The position numbers were made by a program, and so were the translations under genes. A stretch of DNA of 64,000 nt, from assembly GCF_000719515.1 (NCBI RefSeq), contig NZ_JOGR01000010.1, positions 186,001 through 250,000 of the forward strand, read 5' to 3'. Positions 53,095 to 64,000 of the stretch are shown piece by piece. Position 1 is the stretch's first letter. Every line of letters starts with the position of its first letter. A model generated the notes under the pieces. That model ran no database searches and had not been told where the DNA came from. It was given only the letters and a program-made list of their open reading frames with translations. Source of the DNA: Glycomyces sp. NRRL B-16210 (GTDB taxonomy: Bacteria > Actinomycetota > Actinomycetes > Mycobacteriales > Micromonosporaceae).

Positions 53095-54216
53095 TCAGTG
53101 TTCGGCGAGCACCTGTTCGACCGGCTTGAGCGGCAGGTGGTGGGTGATGGCGACGGGCACGTTGGCGACCTGCCCCGCATGGGTGTTGAGGCCGCGGGCG
53201 AGGGCCGGGTCGGCTTTGAGCGCGGCGGCCCAGCCGAGGTTGGCGAGCTTCATGACGTACGGGAGCGTGGCGTTGGTGAGCGCGTACGTGGAGGTGTTCG
53301 GGACGGCGCCGGGCATGTTGGCGACGCAGTAGAACAGCTTGCCGCCGTGGGTGAACGCGGGCTCGTCGTGGGTGGTGGGCTTGGAGTGGGCGAAGCAGCC
53401 GCCCTGGTCGATGGCGATGTCGACGAGGACCGCGCCGGGCTTCATGTCGGCGAGGACCTCGTCGTCGACCACGGTGGGGGCCTTGGCTCCCGGGACGAGG
53501 ACGGCGCCGATGACGAGGTCGGCCTCGCGGCAGGCGCGCTTGACCTCGAAGCGGTTGGAGACGATGGTGCGCAGGCGCCCCTGGTAGAGGTCGTCGGCGG
53601 CGTGGAGCTTGTCGAGGTTGAGGTCGAGCAGTTCGACGTCGGCGTGCATGCCGACGGCGATGGCGGCGGCGTTCATGCCCGAGACGCCCGCGCCGATGAT
53701 GACCACTCTGGCGGGGGCGGTCCCGGGGACGCCGCCCATGAGGGTGCCGCGCCCGCCTTCGGGCCGCTGGAGGTGGTAGGCGCCGGCCTGGACGGCGAGG
53801 CGGCCGGCCACCTCGCTCATGGGGGCGAGGAGGGGCAGGCGGCCGTCGGCGGCCTGCACGGTCTCGTAGGCGATGCCGGTGACGTGGTGTTCGAGGAGCG
53901 CGTCGGTGCATTCGGCGCTCGCGGCCAGGTGGAGGTAGGTGAAGAGGGTCTGGCCGGGCCGCATCCGGTGGAACTCGGCGTAGATGGGCTCTTTGACTTT
54001 GAGAACGAGATCGCCTGCGTCCCAGGTGGAGTCGGCATCGGGCCGGATGTTCGCCCCGGCCTGGCGGTAGTCGTCGTCGGTGATGGCCGAGCCGAGTCCG
54101 GCGCCGGTCTCGATGAAGACGTCGTGTCCGGCGGCGACCAGCTCGTGGACGCCGGCGGGGGTGAGGGCGACGCGGAATTCGTTGTTCTTGATCTCGCGGG
54201 GGACGGCGACTTTCAC
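53095..54216 (-). CDS. ald: Alanine dehydrogenase, 373 aa
   Basis: Interconverts L-alanine and pyruvate plus ammonia with NAD. The N-terminus MKVAVPREIKNNEFRVALTPAGVHEL, the FTYLHLAAS and AYETVQ segments with substrate-binding residues, and the NAD motif VIGAGVSGMNAAAIAVGM are diagnostic. Length is standard. It lies upstream of the parA-like gene, as in Streptomyces. In Streptomyces a xerD-like gene lies on the other side of ald; here that place is empty. Confidence 0.97.
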   Translation of the reverse strand: MKVAVPREIKNNEFRVALTPAGVHELVAAGHDVFIETGAGLGSAITDDDYRQAGANIRPDADSTWDAGDLVLKVKEPIYAEFHRMRPGQTLFTYLHLAASAECTDALLEHHVTGIAYETVQAADGRLPLLAPMSEVAGRLAVQAGAYHLQRPEGGRGTLMGGVPGTAPARVVIIGAGVSGMNAAAIAVGMHADVELLDLNLDKLHAADDLYQGRLRTIVSNRFEVKRACREADLVIGAVLVPGAKAPTVVDDEVLADMKPGAVLVDIAIDQGGCFAHSKPTTHDEPAFTHGGKLFYCVANMPGAVPNTSTYALTNATLPYVMKLANLGWAAALKADPALARGLNTHAGQVANVPVAITHHLPLKPVEQVLAEH

Positions 54217-54491
54217 GTTGCGGGTTCCTTCCGAAGCGTTGTGCCTGTTCGGGGCCGGTCGGCATCCCGCACGGGCAGTCTATGACGCGTTTCGTCCGGA
54301 TTCCCGCAATTCCTTCCGCGGCATGGCCTTCTGCAACAGGGCCTTCCGCGGCACAGTCGCGCGACTCGGTGTCGCGGCACCTGCGGGACGGCCTTGTGGG
54401 CCGGTCCGGACGGCGTCTTCCGCGCTGATCGTAACGTCAGGCCCGCCGTTCGGGGAAGCGGCGAGCCTGAAGTTTCCTGAGCGGATTCGCG

Positions 54492-55061
54492 TTACCGGCG
54501 TTCGAGGTGGAGTCGGGTGAGGTTGAGCGCGAGGGCGCAGACACCGTTGCGGATCTCGCCCTCGGCGACGGCGGCGAGGGCCTTGTCGAGGTCCCACCAG
54601 ACGAGTTCGATCTGGGTCTCCTCGTCGGTGCGCTCGTGGCGCTCGGCCTCGGGGACGGGTGCGAGGCCGGTGGCGAGGTAGTAGTGGATGAGCTCGTTGG
54701 AGATGCCGGGGCTGGTGTAGAACTCGCCGAGTTCGACGAGCGCGGTGGCGTGGAGGTCGACCTCTTCGGCGAGTTCGCGGCGGGCGGCCTCGGCGGGGTC
54801 CTCGCCGGGCAGGTCGCGCAGGCCCGCCGGGAACTCCCACATGAGCTCCTTGGCGGGGACGCGGTACTGGCGGATGAGGCCGACGCGGCCCTGCTCGTCG
54901 AGCGGGACGGCGACGACCGCGCCGCAGTGGTCGAGGAACTCGCGTCGGGCGGTCTTGGGCGGCGCGTCCGCCTCGACGGGCATCGCGACGGTCTCGGCGG
55001 TCAGGTCGTAGCACCAGCCGCGGTGGATGATTTCGCTGTCGAGAACTCGGTACTCATGCAC
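54492..55061 (-). CDS. NUDIX hydrolase, ADP-ribose pyrophosphatase type, 189 aa
   Basis: Hydrolyses ADP-ribose or related nucleoside diphosphate sugars. The Nudix box is GLRDLPGEDPAEAARRELAEEVDL with the REx2EE core, and the following FYTSPGISNELIHYYLATGL is typical of the NudF/ADP-ribose group. It lies between ald and the TetR gene. In Streptomyces a gene of this type lies next to pyrG; here a block of other genes separates them. Confidence 0.93.
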   Translation of the reverse strand: MHEYRVLDSEIIHRGWCYDLTAETVAMPVEADAPPKTARREFLDHCGAVVAVPLDEQGRVGLIRQYRVPAKELMWEFPAGLRDLPGEDPAEAARRELAEEVDLHATALVELGEFYTSPGISNELIHYYLATGLAPVPEAERHERTDEETQIELVWWDLDKALAAVAEGEIRNGVCALALNLTRLHLERR

Positions 55062-55092
55062 GAGGCCACACTAGTCCGCGCCGATGACGGGT

Positions 55093-55632
55093 TCAGGACT
55101 CTCCCGCGGCGGCCTTGAGCCGTTCGAGGACGCCGTTCACGATCTCGGGGGACGGGAGGGGCACGCCGGAGAGGGCCGAGAGGAACAGGCCGTCGCCGAC
55201 GAGGCGGACGATCTCGGCGGTCACGGGGTCCTCGATCTGCTCGTGGAGGAGCGCGGCCCAGCCCTCGAAGATGAACAGCACGTCGGCCTTGGCGGTCTCG
55301 GAGAGGCCGTCCTGGCCGCGCATGGCCGTCAGCAGGGCCCACAGGCCCGCGGCGGACTCGGCCGATTCGACCCCCGAGACGCGCAGGAAGGTCTCGACCG
55401 CGCCGGTCTCGCGGGCCTTGGCGATGTGGCCCTCCTCCTGGGTGCGAAAGCGCGCGGCGAGGCCGTCGTAGAGGTCGGACTTGGACTTGAAGTGGTAGAG
55501 CAGGCCGCCCTTGGAGACTCCCGCCTCGGCGGCGACCTTCTCCAGGGTCACGCCGGAGCTGCCCTCGTCGACGAGGATGCCTTGGAGCGCATTGAGAATC
55601 CGATCACGCGTGGTGATCTCAGGCTCGTTCAT
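55093..55632 (-). CDS. TetR-family repressor of a drug exporter, 179 aa
   Basis: HTH region RDRILNALQGILVDEGSSGVTLEKVAAEAGVSKGGLLYHFKSKSDLYDGLAARF at the N-terminus is typical of TetR proteins, followed by a helical ligand domain. It is divergent from the 14-segment MFS gene, and a perfect palindrome lies between the two starts, so it should repress that exporter and itself. Exporter substrates are the usual inducers. Confidence 0.93.
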   Translation of the reverse strand: MNEPEITTRDRILNALQGILVDEGSSGVTLEKVAAEAGVSKGGLLYHFKSKSDLYDGLAARFRTQEEGHIAKARETGAVETFLRVSGVESAESAAGLWALLTAMRGQDGLSETAKADVLFIFEGWAALLHEQIEDPVTAEIVRLVGDGLFLSALSGVPLPSPEIVNGVLERLKAAAGES

Positions 55633-55653
55633 GTTTCCTCCAGGTGACTACTG

Positions 55654-55669
55654 TACCGTCCGGACGGTA
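55654..55669. promoter_or_regulatory. TetR operator TACCGTCC/GGACGGTA
   Basis: A perfect 16-base palindrome, extended by near-matching ACTG and TAGT on both sides, lies 21 bases before the TetR start and 55 bases before the MFS start. The TACCGTCCGGACGGTA form is common for actinobacterial TetR repressors of efflux genes. Confidence 0.85.
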
Positions 55670-55724
55670 TAGTTACTCATCGGTGCCGATCAGCGGTGCT
55701 TCCCCGTACAGAGAGAGTGAACCA

Positions 55725-57248
55725 ATGGCCAGTACGCTGCCCGCGACCGAGCCCCGCCGCGCCCGCCTCAGCGCCCGGCAGGGCGCGGCCCTGGCGGTGC
55801 TGGTGCTGCCGGTGCTGCTCATCTCCATCGACATGACCGTCCTCGGCTTCGCCGTGCCGTTCCTGTCCGAGGACCTCGCGCCCACCAGCTCCCAGCTGCT
55901 GTGGATCGTGGACGTCTACGGGTTCGTGCTCGCCGGGCTCCTGGTGACCATGGGCTCGGTGGCCGACCGGATCGGGCGGCGCAAGCTGCTGGTCTTCGGC
56001 TCGGCCGCGTTCGCCGCGGCCTCGGTCGTCGCCGCCTACGCGCCGACCGCCGAGACCCTCATCGCCGCCCGCGCGCTGTTGGGCGTCGCCGGGGCGACCC
56101 TCATGCCGACCACGCTGGCGCTCATGCGCAACCTCTTCACCGACCCCCGCCAGCGCCTGTTCGCCATCGCGATCTGGGGCGCGGGCTTCTCGGCCGGCTC
56201 GGCCGCGGGCCCGGTCATCGGCGGCTGGCTGCTGGAGCACTTCTGGTGGGGCTCGGTGTTCCTCATGGCCGTGCCGGTCTCGATCGCGGTGCTCGTGGCC
56301 GCGCCGATGCTGCTGCCGGAGTCGAAGAACGACCGGCCCGGTTCGCTCGACTGGCCCGGGGTGGGCCTGTCGTTTTTGGCGATGTTCCCGTTCGTGTACG
56401 CGATCAAGAGCGTCGCCGAGCACGGGTTCTCGCTCGCGGCGGCGGCCGCTCTGGTCTTCGGGGTGCTCGCGGGCTGGGGGTTCCTCAAGCGCCAGCTCAC
56501 GGCGCGGCATCCGCTGATCGACGTGCGGCTGTTCCGGATCCGGCGCTTCAGCGCGTCGATCTTCACGAACTTCATGATCGTCTTCGCGATGATCTCGGCG
56601 CTGTTCCTGCTGACGCAGTATCTGCAACTGGTGCTGGACTACTCCCCCATGCGGGCGGGGCTGCTGCTCCTGCCGGGCATGGCGGTGTCGGTCGCGGCGG
56701 GTCTGGTCGCGGTGCGGCTGGCGGCGCGGTTCGGGCTGGTGACGATCATCGTGGGCGGCCTGGGGTTCATCGTCGCCGGGTTCGGGGCGATGTACCTCAT
56801 CGGCGTCCACGAGGGCGCCTTCGTGGTCGCGGGGGCGTTCGCGCTCATCGGGATCGGCTCGGGCATGGTGCAAACGGTGACGAACGACGCGGTCGTGACC
56901 GCGGCTCCGGCCGACAGGGCCGGTGCGGCGGCGGCGATCTCGGAGACCGCGTACGAGTTGGGCGGCGCGATGGGCGTGGCGGTGCTGGGTTCGCTGGCGA
57001 CCGGGATCTACCGGTCGGAGCTGGGCGAGGCCCCCGCTGGCGCGTCGGAGACGCTCGGCGGGGCGGTGCACGTGGCCGGGACGTTGCCCGGTGAGGCCGG
57101 TGCGGCGCTGCTGGAGGCGGCGAAGACGGCGTTCACGGACGGGTTGCGGGTCACCTCGCTGCTGGCGGCCGGTCTGGTGCTGGTGGCCGCTGTGGCGGTC
57201 GGTAGGGCGCTGCGGACGAGGCGGTCGGAGGCGGTCGCGGGTTCCTGA
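55725..57248 (+). CDS. MFS drug exporter, DHA2 (EmrB/QacA) type, 507 aa
   Basis: A proton-driven multidrug exporter with 14 membrane segments. Key signatures are LVLPVLLISIDMTVLGFAVPFLSEDL at helix 1, motif A as GSVADRIGRRKLL, and motif C-like GFSAGSAAGPVIGGWLLEHFWWGSVFL, as in the EmrB/QacA subfamily. The start is ATG 55725, behind a GA-rich ribosome site; the open frame begins earlier, in the operator. It is controlled by the divergent TetR gene. A shared terminator separates it from the converging UvrA-like gene. Confidence 0.94.
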   Translation: MASTLPATEPRRARLSARQGAALAVLVLPVLLISIDMTVLGFAVPFLSEDLAPTSSQLLWIVDVYGFVLAGLLVTMGSVADRIGRRKLLVFGSAAFAAASVVAAYAPTAETLIAARALLGVAGATLMPTTLALMRNLFTDPRQRLFAIAIWGAGFSAGSAAGPVIGGWLLEHFWWGSVFLMAVPVSIAVLVAAPMLLPESKNDRPGSLDWPGVGLSFLAMFPFVYAIKSVAEHGFSLAAAAALVFGVLAGWGFLKRQLTARHPLIDVRLFRIRRFSASIFTNFMIVFAMISALFLLTQYLQLVLDYSPMRAGLLLLPGMAVSVAAGLVAVRLAARFGLVTIIVGGLGFIVAGFGAMYLIGVHEGAFVVAGAFALIGIGSGMVQTVTNDAVVTAAPADRAGAAAAISETAYELGGAMGVAVLGSLATGIYRSELGEAPAGASETLGGAVHVAGTLPGEAGAALLEAAKTAFTDGLRVTSLLAAGLVLVAAVAVGRALRTRRSEAVAGS

Positions 57249-57278
57249 CCGCGCCGGGTCCTTTGAGGGTTCGAGGGC

Positions 57279-57314
57279 GGCGGTGGCCAGAGCGGATTCG
57301 CTCCGGCCACCGCC
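57279..57314. terminator. Bidirectional hairpin terminator
   Basis: GGCGGTGGCC (57279-57288) pairs with GGCCACCGCC (57305-57314), and GAGCG pairs with CGCTC inside, around a GATT loop. It lies between the converging MFS and UvrA-like genes and should stop transcription from both. Confidence 0.85.
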
Positions 57315-57333
57315 GTTCGCATCATGGTTTCGG

Positions 57334-59718
<2,385 letters not shown>

Positions 59719-59920
59719 GCAAGTCTCCCTCTGTGGGGCGCCCGCTCGCGCGGGCGCGTCGTTCCTCGCCGACCGGGACGGGCCGGCGCCTGGCTTCCTG
59801 GACTCCGTTCGCCGCCGCGGCGGCGCTGGACTCTACAACGTATCGGCTGCCACCGACAATGCGCGCGACCCCGGTCGGCTCACGCCGGACGGGGTCGCGG
59901 ATCGAACGGGTCCGGGCCCC

Positions 59921-60331
59921 TCAGAGACGCTGGTTGACGCGGATCATGTTGCCCGCGGGGTCCCGGAACGCGCAATCCCGTACGCCGTACGGCTGATCGG
60001 AGGGCTCCTGGAGCACCTCGGCGCCGGAGGCGCTGACGCGCTCGAACAGCGCGTCCACGTCGTCGGTGCTGAAGATGACGCCGCGCAGCAGGCCCTTGGC
60101 GAGCAGGACCGCCGCGGCCTCCTTGTCGGCCTCGGAGGCGTTCGGGTCGCCGACGGTCGACTCCAGGACGATGTCCACGTCGCTCTGTCCGGGCGGGCCG
60201 ACGGTGACCCAGCGCAGGCCCTCGTAACCGACGTCGTTGCGCACTTCGAGACCCAGCGCGTCGCGGTAGAACCCGAGCGCCTTGTCGTGGTCGTCGACGG
60301 CGATGAAGCATTGTGCCAGCTTGATGTCCAT
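59921..60331 (-). CDS. VOC-family (glyoxalase-like) protein, 136 aa
   Basis: A small protein of the vicinal oxygen chelate fold with the paired beta-alpha-beta units: KLAQCFIAVDDHDKALGFYRDALGLEVRNDV at the N-terminus and GVIFSTDDVDALFERVSASGAEVLQEP, then GVRDCAFRDPAGNMIRVNQ. Typical roles are glyoxalase, fosfomycin or bleomycin resistance, or dioxygenase; the type here is open. It starts at ATG 60331, 10 bases after the AraC gene, with which it forms an operon. Confidence 0.88.
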   Translation of the reverse strand: MDIKLAQCFIAVDDHDKALGFYRDALGLEVRNDVGYEGLRWVTVGPPGQSDVDIVLESTVGDPNASEADKEAAAVLLAKGLLRGVIFSTDDVDALFERVSASGAEVLQEPSDQPYGVRDCAFRDPAGNMIRVNQRL

Positions 60332-60341
60332 GCGATTCACG

Positions 60342-60761
60342 CTACCGCCGGGACGAGGGCTTCGCTTCTCCATTCCTGACCGGTCTCGTGTAGATCTTGG
60401 CGACGCACGCGGGGATGGCCGCGCCCTCCTCGTGGTCGCGGGCTCTGTAGGCGCTCGGACTCTCCCCGACCAGCTCGGTGAAGCGCGAACTGAACGAGCC
60501 GAGCGAGGTGCACCCGACCGCGAAGCAGACCTCGGTGACCGACAGGTCCCCGCGGCGCAGCAGCGCCTTCGCCCGCTCGATGCGCCGCGTCATCAGATAG
60601 CTGTACGGCGTCTCTCCGTACGCCGTACGGAAGCTGCGGGCGAAATGACCCGCCGACATGTGGGCCGAGCGCGCCAGCGCCGCCACGTCGAGCGGCCGCG
60701 CGTACTCGCGGTCCATCAGGTCCCGCGCTCGTCGCAGGCGCACCAGGTCTTCCAAGATCAC
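60342..60761 (-). CDS. AraC-family transcription regulator, 139 aa
   Basis: The product is essentially the two-HTH DNA-binding domain of AraC proteins: LDVAALARSAHMSAGHFARSFRTAYGETPYSYLMTRRIERAKALL, then SVTEVCFAVGCTSLGSFSSRFTELVGESPSAYR. No sensor domain is present. It precedes the VOC gene by 10 bases and likely controls it. The GTG start at 60761 is used. Confidence 0.9.
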   Translation of the reverse strand: MILEDLVRLRRARDLMDREYARPLDVAALARSAHMSAGHFARSFRTAYGETPYSYLMTRRIERAKALLRRGDLSVTEVCFAVGCTSLGSFSSRFTELVGESPSAYRARDHEEGAAIPACVAKIYTRPVRNGEAKPSSRR

Positions 60762-60807
60762 CCGGCAAGCATCGCACAGACCGGGCCCGGCGGCCCGGAC
60801 AAGCGAA

Positions 60808-60834
60808 GGGCGGGACCCGGTGCGGGTCCCGCCC
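60808..60834 (-). terminator. Hairpin terminator after pyrG
   Basis: GGGCGGGACCC (60808-60818) pairs perfectly with GGGTCCCGCCC (60824-60834) around a 5-base loop, 15 bases beyond the pyrG stop. It separates pyrG from the AraC-VOC operon. Confidence 0.85.
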
Positions 60835-60849
60835 CTCGACGAGCGTGGA

Positions 60850-62544
60850 TCAGGCGGCGCCGAGGTCGAGGCGCTCGCCCGCCTGGCGCTTGAGCGCGGC
60901 CTCCACGAGACCGGAGAACAGCGGGTGCGGCCGGGTCGGGCGCGATTTGAGCTCGGGGTGGGCCTGGGTCGCCACGAAGTACGGGTGCACCGAGCGGTCG
61001 AGTTCGATGAACTCGACCAGGCGCCCGTCGGGCGAGAGCCCGGAGATCACGAAGCCGGCCTTGACGAGCTGGTCGCGGTAGGCGTTGTTGACCTCGTAGC
61101 GGTGGCGGTGGCGCTCGTTGACCTCGGTCAGCCCGTACGCTTCGGCGACCAGGGAGCCCTCGGCGAGCTGCGCCGGGTAGGTGCCCAGGCGCATCGTGCC
61201 GCCCATGTCCCCGCGCCCGGCGACGATGTCGGTCTGGTCGGCCATGGTGGAGATGACCAGGTGCTCGGCGTCGCGGGCGAACTCCTCCGAGTCGGCGCCG
61301 ACGAGGCCGGAGATCTCCCGCAGGGCCTCGATCGCCATGCACTGCATGCCCAGGCACAGGCCCAGGGTCGGCACCTGGCGGGTGCGGGCCCAGGTGAGGG
61401 CCCTGATCTTGCCGGGCACGCCCCGGTCGCCGAAGCCGCCGGGGATGACCACGGCGTCGACCCCGGCGAGGGCCTTGGCGGTGGCGTCGGCGGCGCCGCA
61501 CTCGTCGGAGACGACCCAGCGGACGTTCACCTTCGCTCGGTGGGCGAACCCGGCCGCGTGCAGGGCCTCGACCACCGACTTGTAGGCGTCGGGCAGCTCC
61601 ACGTACTTGCCGACGATCGCGACCTCCAGGGTCGCGGCCGGGTTGTGGACCCGGTCGAGCAGGTCGTCCCAGGAGGTCCAGTCGACGTCGCGGAACGGCA
61701 GGTCGAGCTTGCGGACCACGTAGGCGTCCAGGCCCTCGGAGTGCAGGGTCTTGGGGATCTCGTAGATCGACTTCGAGTCGGGGGCCGAGACCACCGCCGC
61801 GTCGTCCACGTCGCAGAATCCGGCGATCTTCTGCTTGAGGCCGTCGGGCAGCGGCCGGTCGGAGCGGCAGACGATCGCGTCGGGCTGGATGCCGATGCTG
61901 CGCAGCTGCGCCACCGAGTGCTGGGTGGGCTTGGTCTTCATCTCCGAGGACGCCGCGAGGTAGGGCACGAGCGAGACGTGCAGGAAGAAGCAGTTGTCGC
62001 GGCCGATGTCGTGGCGATACTGGCGGATCGCCTCCAGGAACGGCAGCGACTCGATGTCGCCGACGGTCCCGCCGACCTCGGTGATCACGACGTCGGGGAC
62101 GCGGCCGGACTCGGGGTCCGGGTCGGCCATCGCCGCGAGGCGGGACTTGATCTCGTTGGTGATGTGCGGGATCACCTGGACCGTGGCGCCGAGGTAGTCG
62201 CCGCGGCGCTCCTTGGCGATCACGTCGGAGTAGACCTGCCCGGTGGTCACGTTCGCGTGCTTGGACAGGTTCCGGTCGAGGAACCGCTCGTAGTTGCCGA
62301 TGTCGAGGTCGGTCTCGCCGCCGTCGTCGGTGACGAAGACCTCGCCGTGCTCGTACGGGTTCATGGTTCCGGGGTCGACGTTGAGGTACGGGTCGATCTT
62401 CTGCATCACCACGTACAGGCCGCGCGCGGTCAGCAGGTTCCCGAGACTGGCGGCGGTCATGCCCTTGCCGAGGGCGGAGGTGACCCCACCGGTGACGAAG
62501 AGGTGCTTCGTGTTGCGGATATGACCATTGACGGCGCTGGCCAA
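60850..62544 (-). CDS. pyrG: CTP synthase, 564 aa
   Basis: Converts UTP to CTP with ATP and glutamine. The N-terminal synthase domain begins KHLFVTGGVTSALGKGMTAASLGNLL and includes DPYLNVDPGTMNPYEHGEVFVTDDGGETDLDIGNYERFL. The C-terminal glutaminase domain has the nucleophile in LGLCLGMQCM and the His-Glu pair in AHPELKSRP. I place the start at TTG 62544, which has GGGAG 6 bases upstream. The frame remains open to a GTG at 62595 without a clear ribosome site, so the N-terminus may be up to 17 residues longer. Confidence 0.97.
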   Translation of the reverse strand: MASAVNGHIRNTKHLFVTGGVTSALGKGMTAASLGNLLTARGLYVVMQKIDPYLNVDPGTMNPYEHGEVFVTDDGGETDLDIGNYERFLDRNLSKHANVTTGQVYSDVIAKERRGDYLGATVQVIPHITNEIKSRLAAMADPDPESGRVPDVVITEVGGTVGDIESLPFLEAIRQYRHDIGRDNCFFLHVSLVPYLAASSEMKTKPTQHSVAQLRSIGIQPDAIVCRSDRPLPDGLKQKIAGFCDVDDAAVVSAPDSKSIYEIPKTLHSEGLDAYVVRKLDLPFRDVDWTSWDDLLDRVHNPAATLEVAIVGKYVELPDAYKSVVEALHAAGFAHRAKVNVRWVVSDECGAADATAKALAGVDAVVIPGGFGDRGVPGKIRALTWARTRQVPTLGLCLGMQCMAIEALREISGLVGADSEEFARDAEHLVISTMADQTDIVAGRGDMGGTMRLGTYPAQLAEGSLVAEAYGLTEVNERHRHRYEVNNAYRDQLVKAGFVISGLSPDGRLVEFIELDRSVHPYFVATQAHPELKSRPTRPHPLFSGLVEAALKRQAGERLDLGAA

Positions 62545-62637
62545 AGCGGACTCCCGTGGTAATCGTGCCGATCGAGCGGTCGAGCCGTTGCTCACCCGGG
62601 GCTCGAAAGCCGAGCCGCGGACCGCCGGTGGATCGCA

Positions 62638-64000
62638 TCATCCACGGGATTCCACACTAACACTTTCACCGTCGTTTTCCTCATCGACCCACGACGGTGC
62701 GTCGACGATCATGTCCGAGTACTGGCCGTCCTTGACGTGCGCGCGGGCCAGGACGCGGTGACTGATGATGACCGCCAAGGGAACCATGACGGCGAGGGCC
62801 GCGCCGAGGCTCATCAGGCCCTTGCCGAGGAGGAGCCCGGCGACGGCAGAGCCGGCGACCGCGGCCGAGAAGGCCGCGCGCAGGGGCGGGTACAGGCCCC
62901 AGGCGCGCCGCAGGCCGCCTCCGGGGCGCAGGAGGACCAGCCAGCAGTAGGCGCCGGCCAGGACGGTGAGGACGCTCAGCGGGGAGGTGAAGACCGCGAC
63001 GATGTTCGAGCCGAGCCCGGAGGCGATGACGCCGTTGGTGTCGCCCATGACGTCGCCCATGAACGAGCCGAGTTCGCCGCGTTCGGCCGCGGGCCGCTGG
63101 TAGTCGATCCAGGAGAGGCCGACGAGCACCGCCGCGCCGGCCAGGCCCGACCACACGAAGCGCGAGAACGTGACCCAGCCGCCGGTCGCCAGCGCCGCGG
63201 CGAGGCAGGTGCCGACGATGATGGCGACGGCCGCGGGCACGGAGTTGCCGAGGAACCCGGCGGAGACGACGAGGACGCCGAGGCAGCCGATGCCGGCCAT
63301 GACCGGGGACTGGTAGCGGCGCGGCAGCCGCCAGGCGGCGACGGCGGCCAGGAGCCACAGGGAGGCGATGAACATGCCGGAGGCGACGGGCCCGAGTTCG
63401 TTCGAGGCGGAGTCGGCGACGGTGTAGTCCCCCAGGAGGGTGCCCAGGGGGTCCTCGGTGTGGATGACCATGGCGAGGACGGTGACGATGACGCCGAACG
63501 CGGAGACGCTCACCATGAGGCCCGCGGGGCCGTGGCGTTTGGGCAGGACGATCGCGGCGAACGCGCAGACGACGGCGATGCCGAGGGCGGTGAGGGGGCC
63601 GACGAGTCCGGGGCGCGGGGCCGACCACCAGGCGAAGAAGTCGGCGAGCATCGCGGCGGCCACGAACAGGGCGCACACGAGGGCGGTGACGATGTTGAGG
63701 CGCATGAGCCACAGCGGCGGGGGTTTGACGCCCGGCTGCCCGGCCCGGCGCAGCAAGTGCAGGAGCGGCCAGGCGACGAAGGTGAGGGCGAGGAACAGGA
63801 AGACCTGGAGCCACTGGGTGGCGGGTGCGGCCACGGCGGCGGCGATGAGCCGGGTGTCGGTGTCGTCGAAGACGGACTGGCGTTCGCGGTAGGTGAGGGC
63901 GTCGGCGGTGACGCCGGCGGCCGTGCCGGTCACGGTGTCGGGGAACGGGGCGTCCAGGAGGGTGAGGACGGTCGCGGTCAGATCGGTGAGCCTGAGGTAG
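62638..64000 (-). CDS. Large membrane protein, 5' end outside the window
   Basis: The gene enters from the right edge and ends at 62638, giving at least 453 residues. The first visible part (YLRLTDLTATVLTLLDAPFP) resembles the end of a soluble alkaline-phosphatase or sulfatase-like domain, and the next about 400 residues contain some ten hydrophobic segments (for example WLQVFLFLALTFVAWPLLHLL). It ends in a short acidic cytoplasmic tail. I cannot name the family. It lies upstream of pyrG on the same strand, 93 bases away. A start at GTG 63933 is possible but would fall in the middle of a continuing frame, so a longer protein is more likely. Confidence 0.6.
   Translation of the reverse strand, partial: YLRLTDLTATVLTLLDAPFPDTVTGTAAGVTADALTYRERQSVFDDTDTRLIAAAVAAPATQWLQVFLFLALTFVAWPLLHLLRRAGQPGVKPPPLWLMRLNIVTALVCALFVAAAMLADFFAWWSAPRPGLVGPLTALGIAVVCAFAAIVLPKRHGPAGLMVSVSAFGVIVTVLAMVIHTEDPLGTLLGDYTVADSASNELGPVASGMFIASLWLLAAVAAWRLPRRYQSPVMAGIGCLGVLVVSAGFLGNSVPAAVAIIVGTCLAAALATGGWVTFSRFVWSGLAGAAVLVGLSWIDYQRPAAERGELGSFMGDVMGDTNGVIASGLGSNIVAVFTSPLSVLTVLAGAYCWLVLLRPGGGLRRAWGLYPPLRAAFSAAVAGSAVAGLLLGKGLMSLGAALAVMVPLAVIISHRVLARAHVKDGQYSDMIVDAPSWVDEENDGESVSVESRG

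Overview
The window is high-GC DNA in which almost every reading frame is open. Its gene content and order (pyrG, a NUDIX gene, ald, parA, scpA, scpB, rluB, cmk and der on one strand) are those of an actinomycete chromosome. The family cannot be fixed from the sequence alone.

Region 1 (1-13.4 kb) is a biosynthetic locus on the minus strand. A small acidic peptide gene (9958-10143) is followed by a hairpin. Then come a radical SAM/SPASM enzyme, an M29-type aminopeptidase-like protein, an M1-like HExxH metallopeptidase, a second radical SAM enzyme, an MFS exporter, an Asp/AsnRS-like catalytic domain and two cytochromes P450, with a LuxR-type HTH protein downstream. Start/stop overlaps join most of the genes. 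The set reads as a ribosomal peptide (RiPP) pathway, but I cannot assign the product. A fused alpha-beta glycyl-tRNA synthetase lies just upstream, which is unusual for an actinomycete.

Region 2 (13.7-46.8 kb) is accessory. It holds a broken ABC ATPase; an arsenic locus (arsC, flavoprotein, arsR); a metal-efflux locus (ArsR sensor, P1B ATPase, CDF transporter, HXXEE membrane protein); an ArsR-MFS pair; a MarR-SDR pair; and assorted oxidoreductases, a lipoprotein, a sulfotransferase, an acyltransferase and a TetR-DUF4097 pair. It then carries mobile elements (IS5-type remnants, an ISL3-family element with a stop-interrupted transposase, an IS701-like element with a frameshifted transposase). 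Between two of these elements sits a three-gene operon that looks like a conflict/anti-phage system: a NUDIX-HTH (NrtR-like) regulator with a perfect palindromic operator, an MTA/SAH-nucleosidase-like effector with a helical tail, and a 1493-residue STAND NTPase with many TPRs. Gene remnants (Lhr helicase, integrase C-terminus) lie just before a tRNA-Pro gene at 46.9 kb, which probably marks the border of this variable region.

Region 3 (46.9-64 kb) is mostly core genome: tRNA-Pro, der, cmk, a YccF protein, rluB, scpB, scpA, parA, ald, a NUDIX hydrolase and pyrG. Between the NUDIX gene and pyrG are a TetR-regulated drug exporter, a UvrA-like ABC protein and an AraC-VOC pair. The window ends inside a large membrane protein gene.

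Several repressor-target pairs are visible with clear palindromic operators (ArsR types, MarR, two TetR types, NrtR-like), so local regulation can be read with some confidence.
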